Assembly: GCA_039920165.1 (NCBI GenBank)
Contig: JBDSEG010000156.1
Span: forward strand, 1 to 5,307
Direction of reading: 5' to 3'
From: JBDSEG01 sp039920165
GTDB lineage: Bacteria; Pseudomonadota; Gammaproteobacteria; Burkholderiales; Burkholderiaceae_C
Length of the DNA stretch: 5,307 bases
Both the position numbers and the translations under genes were made by a program. Positions 1 to 5,307 of this stretch are shown here, piece by piece. Numbering within the stretch: position 1 is the stretch's first letter; every line of letters begins with the position of its first letter. Under the pieces are notes generated by a model. That model was given only the letters and a program-made list of their open reading frames with translations, had not been told where the DNA came from and made no database searches.

Positions 1-891
1 TACGACATCATGAACGACTCGCAGCGCAAGGCCTACGAGGAGACGCTGGAGTGCGACTTCTCGTTCGAGATCCAGGGCCTGGCGCGGTTCCGGGTCAATG
101 CCTTCAACCAGAACCGCGGCGCCGGCGCGGTATTCCGCACCATCCCGTCGAAGATCCTCAACCTCGAGCAGCTGAATGCGCCCAAGGTGTTTGCCGAACT
201 CTCGCTCAAGCCGCGCGGCATGGTGCTGTGCACGGGGCCGACCGGTTCGGGCAAGTCGACCACGCTCGCGGCGATGGTGAACCATCTGAACGAGCACGAG
301 TTCGGCCACATCCTGACGGTCGAGGATCCGATCGAGTTCGTCCATGAGTCGAAGAAATGTTTGATCAATCAACGCGAGGTCGGCCCGCACACCTTGAGCT
401 TCGCGAATGCGCTGCGCTCGGCGCTGCGCGAGGATCCGGACGCGATCCTGGTGGGCGAGATGCGCGACCTGGAGACGATCCGCCTCGCGCTGACCGCGGC
501 GGAGACCGGCCACCTGGTGTTCGGCACGCTGCACACCTCGAGCGCGGCCAAGACCGTCGACCGCATCGTCGATGTGTTCCCGGCGGCCGAGAAGGAGATG
601 GTGCGCGCGATGCTGTCGGAGTCGCTGATCGGCGTTATCTCGCAGACGCTGTGCAAGCTCAAGGACGGCACCGGCCGGATCGCCGCGCACGAGATCATGC
701 TGGGAACGGCGGCGATCCGGAACCTGATCCGCGAGAACAAGATCGCGCAGATGTATTCGTCGATCCAGACCGGCAATTCGATGGGCATGCAGACGCTGGA
801 CCAGAATCTGTCCGAGATGGTCCGGCGTAACCAGATCACGCCGGCCGAGGCGCGCGGCAAAGCCAAGTTTCCCGAAAATTTCCCTGGGTGA
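1..891 (+). CDS. pilT: Type IV pilus twitching motility (retraction) ATPase PilT, 5'-truncated by the window
   Basis: PilT is the cytoplasmic hexameric ATPase at the base of the type IV pilus that drives depolymerisation of pilin, giving retraction, twitching and DNA uptake. The reading frame is open from base 1 and ends with TGA at 889-891. The first visible residues (YDIMND) match PilT at about residue 52, so some 50 N-terminal residues, most of the PAS-like domain, lie outside; the full protein would be near the usual 345 residues. The methionine at base 10 is internal, not the start. Visible motifs are Walker A GPTGSGKST (235-261), the Asp box with VEDPIEF (310-348), Walker B DPDAILVGEMRD (433-468), the His box GTLHTSS (523-543) and the PilT-specific AIRNLIRE motif (712-735), which separates PilT from PilU and PilB. 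The C-terminus (PENFPG) fits the family. pilU follows 53 bp downstream on the same strand. All key residues are intact, so the protein should be active. Confidence 0.97.
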   Translation, partial: YDIMNDSQRKAYEETLECDFSFEIQGLARFRVNAFNQNRGAGAVFRTIPSKILNLEQLNAPKVFAELSLKPRGMVLCTGPTGSGKSTTLAAMVNHLNEHEFGHILTVEDPIEFVHESKKCLINQREVGPHTLSFANALRSALREDPDAILVGEMRDLETIRLALTAAETGHLVFGTLHTSSAAKTVDRIVDVFPAAEKEMVRAMLSESLIGVISQTLCKLKDGTGRIAAHEIMLGTAAIRNLIRENKIAQMYSSIQTGNSMGMQTLDQNLSEMVRRNQITPAEARGKAKFPENFPG

Positions 892-905
892 GCCCGGGCG
901 GACGA

Positions 906-925
906 CCGGCGCTTGCAAGCGCCGG
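906..925. repeat. Perfect 20-bp palindrome in the pilT-pilU gap
   Basis: The half-site CCGGCGCTTG (906-915) is followed at once by its exact reverse complement CAAGCGCCGG (916-925). As RNA it could form a 7-bp GC-rich stem (CCGGCGC/GCGCCGG) closed by a TTGCAA loop. It starts 14 bp after the pilT stop codon and ends 6 bp before the pilU ribosome binding site. A smaller palindrome, GCCCGGGC, sits just upstream at 892-899. No T-run follows on either strand, so it is not a normal intrinsic terminator. It could be an mRNA-stabilising hairpin at the pilT 3' end, a processing site, or a binding site for a dimeric protein; the sequence does not decide which. Confidence 0.75.
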
Positions 926-933
926 GCCGGCAA

Positions 934-938
934 AAGGA
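934..938 (+). promoter_or_regulatory. Ribosome binding site that fixes the pilU start
   Basis: AAGGA lies 6 nt before the ATG at 945. A second ATG at 941 is only 2 nt away from the AAGGA and is in a different frame, one that does not encode PilU. The spacing and the family N-terminus both select 945. Confidence 0.7.
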
Positions 939-944
939 ATATGA

Positions 945-2081
945 ATGGAACGCGACCAAGCATCCAAATTCGTCAACGATCTGCTTCGCCTGATGGTCTC
1001 GCGCAACGGCTCGGACCTCTTTCTCACGGCCGACTTTCCGCCGGCGGTGAAGGTCGACGGCAAGGTGACGAAGGTGTCGCCGCAACCGCTGAACGCGCAG
1101 CACACGCTCGCACTGACGCGCGCAGTGATGAACGACAAGCAGGCGGCCGAATTCGAGCGCACCAAGGAGTGCAATTTCGCGATCTCGCCGCAGGGCATCG
1201 GGCGTTTTCGCGTCAACGCGTTCGTGCAGATGGGCAATGTCGGCCTGGTGCTGCGGACCATTCCACAGATCATCCCCACCATCGACAGCATGGGCCTGCC
1301 GCAGGTCTTGAAGGACATTGCGCTGACCAAGCGCGGCCTCGTGATCTTCGTCGGCGCGACGGGCTCGGGCAAAAGCACCTCACTCGCCGCGATGGTCGAC
1401 CACCGCAACGAGAACTCGTTCGGCCACATCATCACGATCGAGGATCCGGTCGAGTTCGTGCACCCGCACAAGAACTGCATCGTCACGCAGCGCGAGGTCG
1501 GCATCGATACCGACGGCTGGGAGGCGGCGCTCAAGAACACGCTGCGCCAGGCGCCGGACGTGATCCTGATGGGCGAGATCCGCGACCGCGAGACGATGGA
1601 GCATGCAGTCGCGTTCGCCGAAACCGGGCACCTGTGCATGGCCACGCTGCACGCCAACAGCTCGAACCAGGCGCTCGACCGGATCATCAACTTCTTCCCC
1701 GAGGAACGCCGTGCGCAGTTGCTGATGGACCTCTCGCTCAACCTCAAGTCGATCGTCTCGCAGCGCCTGCTGCCGCGCCAGCAGGGCAAGGGGCGGATCG
1801 CCGCGGTCGAGATCCTGCTCAACACGCCGCTGGTGAGCGACATGATCTTCAAGGGCGAGGTAGGTGACATCAAGGAGCTGATGAAGCGCTCGCGAGAGCT
1901 CGGCATGCAGACCTTCGACCAGGCACTGTTCGACCTGTACGAAGGCCACCTCGTCACCTACGAGGATGCGATGCGCAATGCCGATTCGGTGAACGATCTG
2001 CGCCTGCAGGTCAAGCTCAACAGCGACCGCGCACGCAGCAGCGACCTCTCCGCGGGTACCGAGCACCTGACGATCGTATAA
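945..2081 (+). CDS. pilU: Type IV pilus retraction ATPase PilU (PilT paralogue)
   Basis: PilU is the accessory retraction ATPase that acts together with PilT to raise retraction force. The 378 residues are the normal PilU length (about 380). The N-terminus contains the family SDLFLTADFPPAVKVDG segment (residues about 24-40). Motifs: Walker A GATGSGKST at residues 137-145 (Lys143), Asp box IEDPVEF around Glu166-Asp167, Walker B PDVILMGEIRD with catalytic Glu211, and the His box ATLHANS with His236. The PilT motif AIRNLIRE is replaced by a NTPLVSDMIFKGE segment, and NPLKSIV-like and MQTFDQALFDLY segments follow as in PilU. The tail from about residue 355 is variable. It sits 53 bp behind pilT in the usual pilT-pilU order and probably shares its message, apart from any effect of the palindrome between them. 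A strong terminator follows the TAA stop. No key residue is missing. Confidence 0.97.
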   Translation: MERDQASKFVNDLLRLMVSRNGSDLFLTADFPPAVKVDGKVTKVSPQPLNAQHTLALTRAVMNDKQAAEFERTKECNFAISPQGIGRFRVNAFVQMGNVGLVLRTIPQIIPTIDSMGLPQVLKDIALTKRGLVIFVGATGSGKSTSLAAMVDHRNENSFGHIITIEDPVEFVHPHKNCIVTQREVGIDTDGWEAALKNTLRQAPDVILMGEIRDRETMEHAVAFAETGHLCMATLHANSSNQALDRIINFFPEERRAQLLMDLSLNLKSIVSQRLLPRQQGKGRIAAVEILLNTPLVSDMIFKGEVGDIKELMKRSRELGMQTFDQALFDLYEGHLVTYEDAMRNADSVNDLRLQVKLNSDRARSSDLSAGTEHLTIV

Positions 2082-2103
2082 GGCGCGCTGCGACAACGAC
2101 AAC

Positions 2104-2133
2104 GGGGTCGGCGTGCCGACCCTTTCTCTTTTT
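2104..2133 (+). terminator. Strong intrinsic terminator after pilU
   Basis: GGGTCGG (2105-2111) pairs perfectly with CCGACCC (2116-2122) around a CGTG tetraloop, and a pyrimidine tract TTTCTCTTTTT (2123-2133) follows. An additional G-U pair at 2104/2123 is possible. It lies 22 bp after the pilU stop and ends 14 bp before the start codon of the next gene. The T-tract is only on the plus strand, so it acts on transcription coming from pilT-pilU. Confidence 0.88.
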
Positions 2134-2147
2134 CCAGACTGGAAACG

Positions 2148-3041
2148 ATGAGCAATCGAAGCTACGACCCGATCGCGCCGCGCCGCGTCGCCTTCCTCGG
2201 CCTCGGCGTGATGGGCTATCCGATGGCCGGCCACCTCGCGCGCGCCGGCCACGCAGTCACGGTCTACAACCGCGGCCCGGCGAAGGCCGCACAGTGGCGC
2301 GCCGAGTATCCCGGTGCGGCGGCCGCCAAGCCGCGCGAGGCGGCGCAGGGCGCCGATATCGTCTTCGCCTGCGTCGGCAACGATGCCGATCTGCGCTCGG
2401 TGGTACTGGGTGCGGACGGCGCTTTCGCCGGCATGGGCCAGGGCGCGGTCTTCGTCGACCACACGACTGCCTCGGCCGAAGTCGCGCGCGAGCTGTCAGC
2501 GGCAGCGCGCACGCTCGGCCTTGAGTTCATCGACGCGCCGGTTTCGGGCGGCAATACGGGCGCGGCGAACGGCGCGCTGACCGTCATGTGCGGCGGCGCT
2601 GCGCCGGCCTTCGAGCGCATCGCGCCGGTCGCCGCGGCCTATTCGAAAGCGGTGACGCTGCTCGGCGAAAGCGGCGCCGGACAGCTCGCCAAGATGGTGA
2701 ACCAGATCGCGATCGCCGGACTGCTGCAGGGCCTGTCGGAAGCGATCGCCTTCGGCCGCCACGCCGGGCTGGACATGCACGCCGTGCTCGGCGTGATCGG
2801 CAAGGGCGCAGCGCAGAGCTGGCAGCTCGACAACCGCGGGCCGACCATGATTGACGGCAAATTCGACTTCGGCTTCGCGGTCGAGTGGATGCGCAAGGAT
2901 CTCGGCCTGGTGCTCGCCGAGGCGCGACGCAACGGTTCGCGCCTGCCCGTTACGGCGCTGGTCGACCAGTTCTACGCCGACCTGCAGGGCGACGGCGGCG
3001 CGCGCCTGGACACCTCGAGCCTGATCAAGCGGCTCGGCTGA
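2148..3041 (+). CDS. NAD(P)-dependent beta-hydroxyacid dehydrogenase (3-hydroxyisobutyrate dehydrogenase / tartronate semialdehyde reductase family)
   Basis: This 297-residue protein has the length and two-domain layout of the beta-hydroxyacid dehydrogenases, cytosolic enzymes that interconvert small 3-hydroxyacids and their semialdehydes. Residues 13-42 form the Rossmann dinucleotide site, with GLGVMG at 18-23 and NR at 41-42. A basic residue at that place often goes with NADP preference, but I cannot fix the cofactor. The substrate signature DAPVSGG is at 129-135, the catalytic lysine is Lys182 in GQLAKMVNQ with Asn185, and the conserved KD pair of the C-terminal helical domain is at 250-251. 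All catalytic positions are present. The ATG at 2148 is the only start codon available before the Rossmann strand; it has a weak GGAA site 3 nt upstream. The substrate cannot be assigned: no catabolic genes flank it, and its neighbours are pilU and a convergent lipoprotein gene. The terminator directly upstream suggests that it is not simply the third gene of the pil operon. Confidence 0.93.
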   Translation: MSNRSYDPIAPRRVAFLGLGVMGYPMAGHLARAGHAVTVYNRGPAKAAQWRAEYPGAAAAKPREAAQGADIVFACVGNDADLRSVVLGADGAFAGMGQGAVFVDHTTASAEVARELSAAARTLGLEFIDAPVSGGNTGAANGALTVMCGGAAPAFERIAPVAAAYSKAVTLLGESGAGQLAKMVNQIAIAGLLQGLSEAIAFGRHAGLDMHAVLGVIGKGAAQSWQLDNRGPTMIDGKFDFGFAVEWMRKDLGLVLAEARRNGSRLPVTALVDQFYADLQGDGGARLDTSSLIKRLG

Positions 3042-3077
3042 AGCCGGGGCGGTCCGCACTTCTCGACGAAGTTTCTT

Positions 3078-3153
3078 GGACGCAAAGGCGCACGCAACGC
3101 ATTCAGAGCCAAGAATTTCCTTTGCGTCCTTCTCGGCGCTTTGCGTGCTTGGC
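3078..3153. repeat. Degenerate ACGCAAAG repeat with inverted units in the convergent gap
   Basis: The 162-bp gap between the two convergent genes (3042-3203) holds no credible gene. It contains ACGCAAAG units, two forward (3080-3087, and a degenerate one at 3092-3100) and two reverse (3120-3127, 3139-3146). GGACGCAAAGG (3078-3088) is an exact inverted match to CCTTTGCGTCC (3119-3129), the outer units pair over 8 bp, the inner over 6 bp, and GCCAAG (3108-3113) matches CTTGGC (3148-3153). GCAAAG-rich intergenic repeats of this style occur scattered in many proteobacterial genomes (general recollection). Any hairpin may help to end transcription from either side, but no strong T-tract follows. 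A short stem ACTTC/GAAGT at 3058-3072 followed by TTCTT is a weak terminator candidate for the dehydrogenase gene. Confidence 0.65.
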
Positions 3154-3203
3154 GGTAGAGATTTGTTGTGCCTCGGCGGAAAGCGCCAGCTGGTACCTAC
3201 CGC

Positions 3204-3833
3204 TCAGCGCGCGGCGCGCGGCAGCTGCTCGGCGAGTTCGTTCTCGGTCACGATCTCGAATACGCGCACCACCTTCTGCACCCCGCCGACGCCGCGCGTG
3301 ATCTCGGTCGCGCGTGTCGCCTCGCGCTCGGTCACCCGGCCCATCAGGTAGACGACGCCGCGCTCGGTCACGACCTTGACGGCATTCGCGCGCACGTCGG
3401 AGGCATCGACGAAGCTCGCCTTCACCTTGCCCGAAATGACGGTGTCGTTCGAGCGCGCGGTCAAGGTCGCGCCGGGGCCAACCCCGAGTTCGTTGACGAT
3501 GCTGCGCACGTTGTCGATCTTCGCCACCGCCTGTTCGGCGGCCGCCTTGTCGGCGTCGCTCGGCACCTCGCCGGTCATCAGCACCTGGCGGTTGTAGCTC
3601 GTGACGCTGACCCGGCCTCGGTCGCGCAGCGTCTCGTTGAGGCGGTTCGCGGCCTTCAGCTCGATCGCCTGGTCGTCGAGTTGCGCTCCCGAGCTGCGCC
3701 GATCGGTCATGAGCAGCGAGCCGCCGACGACCGCGCCGCCGATCAGCAGCGGCGCGCACGCCGAAATGCCACTGCCGACGAGCACCGCACCGAGCACGAG
3801 TGCGCCGATGCGCCGCGAATGAAAGAGGGTCAT
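3204..3833 (-). CDS. dolP: Two-BON-domain outer membrane lipoprotein, DolP/YraP-like
   Basis: The 209-residue product begins with a lipoprotein signal peptide: basic RR at 7-8, a hydrophobic stretch from 9, and a lipobox ISAC with the lipidated Cys26. The +2 residue is Ala, so the Lol rule predicts sorting to the outer membrane, facing the periplasm. A Gly-rich hydrophobic segment (29-42) and a TDRRSSG linker follow, then BON domain 1 (about 53-118, core Gly88) and BON domain 2 (about 124-196, core Gly165). E. coli DolP has the same plan in 191 residues, binds anionic phospholipid and supports envelope integrity. The frame stays open far upstream, but ATG 3833 is chosen because it gives the signal peptide, has AGGA 6 nt upstream, and overlaps the stop of the SIS gene by 4 bp as ATGA, which implies translational coupling. 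The SIS-then-BON order matches E. coli diaA-dolP. It could equally be labelled a generic BON or OsmY-like lipoprotein. Confidence 0.92.
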   Translation of the reverse strand: MTLFHSRRIGALVLGAVLVGSGISACAPLLIGGAVVGGSLLMTDRRSSGAQLDDQAIELKAANRLNETLRDRGRVSVTSYNRQVLMTGEVPSDADKAAAEQAVAKIDNVRSIVNELGVGPGATLTARSNDTVISGKVKASFVDASDVRANAVKVVTERGVVYLMGRVTEREATRATEITRGVGGVQKVVRVFEIVTENELAEQLPRAAR

Positions 3834-4426
3834 GTGTTTTCCTGTTCTCCGAGCAATTGCAGATCGACCGCGTCGCACACGCAGTGCAAGGCCAGGTGGT
3901 GGACTTCCTGGATGCGCGAACCGCGTTCGTGGGCGACGTGGATATGAACGTCGGTCTCGAGCAGGAGTTCCGTCATCCGACCGCCGTCGCGCCCGCTGAG
4001 GGCGATGACCGTCATCTCCTTGGCGTGCGCGGCAGCGATCGCCTGCAGCACGCTCGCCGCCTGACCGCTGATGCTCAGCGCGACCAGCACGTCGCCGGGC
4101 GCACCGAGCGCCTGGACCTGCTTGGCGAAGATGGTACGCAGGTCGTGCTCGTCGCCGAAGGCATCGAGCATGGCCGGGCTCGACGAGAGCGCGATCGCCG
4201 CGAGGCCGGGCCGCTCGCGCTCGAAACGCCCAACCAGTTCGGCTGCGAAGCGCTGCGCGTCGCTGGCCGATCCGCCGTGTCCGCACGCCAGCACCTTGCC
4301 GCCTGCTGTGACGCATCCCACCACCGCGCTCGCCGCATCGGCGATCGGCTTGGCCAGCAGTTCGGCCGACGCATATTTCAGGTCCGCACTCTCGAAGAAC
4401 TGCTGCTGTATGCGTTGTTCAAGCAT
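3830..4426 (-). CDS. diaA: DiaA/GmhA-like SIS-domain protein (often labelled phosphoheptose isomerase)
   Basis: This 198-residue cytosolic SIS (sugar isomerase) domain protein is the length of E. coli DiaA (196) and GmhA (192). DiaA is a tetramer that binds DnaA and promotes replication initiation; GmhA makes heptose precursor for LPS. DiaA-like segments are the N-terminal ERI..xF.ES pattern, RFERERP (67-73), FAKQV.ALG (100-108) and RIQEVH..ALHCVCD (171-185). By eye against GmhA, Glu63, Gln173 and His181 are kept (Glu65, Gln172, His180 there), but zinc-ligand His61 is Arg59, Asn52 is His50, Asp94 is Glu93, Thr120 is Ile119, Ser124 is Ala123 and Asp169 is Ser170. That argues against ordinary isomerase activity. 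The DnaA-contact Leu-Phe pair near the DiaA C-terminus is Leu-Leu (191-192) here. The start is firm: an in-frame TGA lies 9 nt upstream (4436-4438). There is no Shine-Dalgarno sequence. The downstream overlapping dolP-like gene supports the diaA reading, which remains an inference. Confidence 0.85.
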   Translation of the reverse strand: MLEQRIQQQFFESADLKYASAELLAKPIADAASAVVGCVTAGGKVLACGHGGSASDAQRFAAELVGRFERERPGLAAIALSSSPAMLDAFGDEHDLRTIFAKQVQALGAPGDVLVALSISGQAASVLQAIAAAHAKEMTVIALSGRDGGRMTELLLETDVHIHVAHERGSRIQEVHHLALHCVCDAVDLQLLGEQENT

Positions 4427-4434
4427 GGGGCGGG

Positions 4435-4440
4435 ATCATA
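4435..4440 (-). promoter_or_regulatory. Possible -10 element for the SIS gene (leaderless start)
   Basis: On the minus strand TATGAT, 5 of 6 bases of the TATAAT consensus, ends 8 nt before the ATG at 4426. A transcript starting the usual 6-8 nt beyond it would begin at or next to the start codon. The sequence between them is CCCGCCCC with no Shine-Dalgarno match, which suits a leaderless message. I find no convincing -35 hexamer at 16-18 bp, so this is a weak call. Confidence 0.25.
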
Positions 4441-4489
4441 AGTCAGACGATTTTGAGCCCTCGGTCTGCGACGACGCCCGGCCGCCGCG

Positions 4490-5307
4490 TCACCCCGTGC
4501 GGATGATCGAGATGTGCTCGGTGCCGCTTTCGGGCAGCCAAACCTCGCCGGGACGACCGAGGATCTGGCGCACGTCGATCGCCTCGCGCCCGAAATCGAA
4601 TCGCTCGAAGCGCTCGGACGCCGGGTCGAAGCGCCAGACGCAGTTGGCGCCGAAATCGCTGGCCCAGACGATGTCCTTGTCGTCGACATAGACCGCGTAG
4701 CAGCGCGGCCCCGTACCGGGCAGCTTCCAGGTCCGCCACGCCTGCGCGGGGGTGCGCGCCGCAGGGTCGTGGACCGACAACTGCCCGGAATTCCATTCGC
4801 TGACCCAAATGCGCCCGCGGCTATCGCTCCAGACCCGGCGCGCACTCTGGTTTCGCGTGGGCGGCTCGACCACGACCGACTCGCCGCTCTGGCGGTCGAT
4901 GCGCGCGATATACGAACCGGCCAGCGAGCACCACCACACCTCGCCGGACGGCGTGGCGCAAATGCCATACGGGCCGCGGCCTTTCGGTGCGTCCTTGACG
5001 CTGACGACGCCGCTCTTCACGGCGAGCTTGCCGACGATGCCACTCTGGCCGGTAAACCACAGACCGCCATCGCCGTCGAAAGCGCCCGTATTGAGGTTGG
5101 CGTAGGCGGTGCCCCGCGGAAGCTGGAACGCGCGCAGCGAGCGATCGGGCCAGCCGACGCGAACGATCGCGTTCTGTCCTCCGTCGGTGATCCACGCCGC
5201 GCGGTCGGGCCCCGCGATCACGCCGTGCGGTGCCGAGCCGGCGCCGAGCGCGATCAGCTCGACCCGGCCGCTTTTTTGATCGAACCAGCCGAGGTGGCCG
5301 CTGCGCT
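4490..5307 (-). CDS. Virginiamycin B lyase-like (streptogramin lyase family) beta-propeller protein, 5'-truncated by the window
   Basis: The frame is open from the window edge to TGA at 4490-4492, giving 272 complete codons without a credible start. The GTG at 5221 is internal, because the residues before it (GHLGWFDQKSGRVELIALG and GAGSAPHG) already read as propeller. I count six blades of the form G.[VI]W.(x)n.I.R[IL] with aromatic-rich cores WITDGG, LWFTGQ, VWWCSL, IWVSEW, VWASDF and VWLPES, plus the end of a seventh at the window edge. That fits the seven-bladed virginiamycin B lyase fold (about 300 residues). Vgb opens the streptogramin B ring at its ester bond; most chromosomal homologues have no proven substrate, and SMP-30-like lactonases share this blade pattern. 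The PHG motif typical of Vgb blades is seen clearly once (codons at about 5225-5233), and acidic residues occur in WVSEW and WLPES, but I cannot align the catalytic site securely. The SIS gene follows 63 bp downstream on the same strand. Confidence 0.85.
   Translation of the reverse strand, partial: RSGHLGWFDQKSGRVELIALGAGSAPHGVIAGPDRAAWITDGGQNAIVRVGWPDRSLRAFQLPRGTAYANLNTGAFDGDGGLWFTGQSGIVGKLAVKSGVVSVKDAPKGRGPYGICATPSGEVWWCSLAGSYIARIDRQSGESVVVEPPTRNQSARRVWSDSRGRIWVSEWNSGQLSVHDPAARTPAQAWRTWKLPGTGPRCYAVYVDDKDIVWASDFGANCVWRFDPASERFERFDFGREAIDVRQILGRPGEVWLPESGTEHISIIRTG

Noticed and set aside
836..1957. 373-codon open frame on the minus strand opposite pilU
   Set aside because: It mirrors a well-conserved gene with intact ATPase motifs. 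Long antisense frames are expected in GC-rich coding DNA, and its product (rich in Ser, Arg and Cys) resembles no family I know.
1380..2462. 360-codon minus-strand frame spanning the pilU end, the terminator and the dehydrogenase start
   Set aside because: It crosses two real plus-strand genes and an intrinsic terminator. The Arg/Val/His/Asp-rich composition is typical of an antisense shadow.
3168..3947. 259-codon plus-strand frame opposite the BON lipoprotein gene
   Set aside because: It is antisense to a clear lipoprotein with two BON domains, and its own product shows no domain or signal.
3204..4316. Reading the BON lipoprotein as a 370-residue protein starting at 4316
   Set aside because: The extra N-terminal part is an Arg/Ala-rich shadow of the SIS gene. 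The signal peptide, AGGA site and ATGA overlap all place the start at 3833.
4427..4489. Terminator between the propeller gene and the SIS gene
   Set aside because: No stem of useful length with a following T-tract is visible on the minus strand; only scattered GC-rich complementarity is present.
5271..5278. A6 run in the propeller gene as a programmed frameshift site
   Set aside because: The run is not in the X_XXY_YYZ phase, and the same frame reads as propeller on both sides of it.

Overview
The window is ordinary-looking chromosomal sequence from a high-GC Gram-negative bacterium, most likely a betaproteobacterium. The evidence is the tandem type IV pilus retraction ATPases PilT and PilU, an outer-membrane-type BON lipoprotein next to a DiaA/GmhA-type SIS protein (the diaA-dolP order known from E. 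coli), and strongly GC-biased third codon positions throughout. It holds six protein-coding genes, two of them cut by the window ends. I see no rRNA, tRNA, CRISPR array, insertion sequence or phage gene.

Plus strand, 1-3041. The 3' part of pilT (1-891) is followed after 53 bp by complete pilU (945-2081). Both encode hexameric motor ATPases that pull the pilus back, PilU working with PilT. The gap between them holds a perfect 20-bp palindrome. A strong intrinsic terminator (2104-2133) closes the pil pair. It lies only 14 bp before the start codon of the next gene, a beta-hydroxyacid dehydrogenase of the 3-hydroxyisobutyrate dehydrogenase family (2148-3041), so how that gene is transcribed is an open question.

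Convergent gap, 3042-3203. It carries a degenerate array of ACGCAAAG units, two in each orientation, resembling a dispersed intergenic repeat.

Minus strand, 5307-3204. In transcription order there is a seven-bladed beta-propeller protein of the virginiamycin B lyase-like family (5307-4490, cut at its 5' end), then a DiaA/GmhA-like SIS protein (4426-3830), then a two-BON-domain lipoprotein similar to DolP/YraP (3833-3204). The last two overlap by 4 bp (ATGA) and are surely co-translated. The SIS protein has lost several residues of the sedoheptulose-7-phosphate isomerase site and looks more like DiaA than GmhA. It also has no Shine-Dalgarno sequence and may be read from a leaderless message.

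No previously undescribed multi-gene system is evident. The points most worth a second look are the altered SIS active site with its possible leaderless start, the terminator pressed against the dehydrogenase gene, and the ACGCAAAG repeat.
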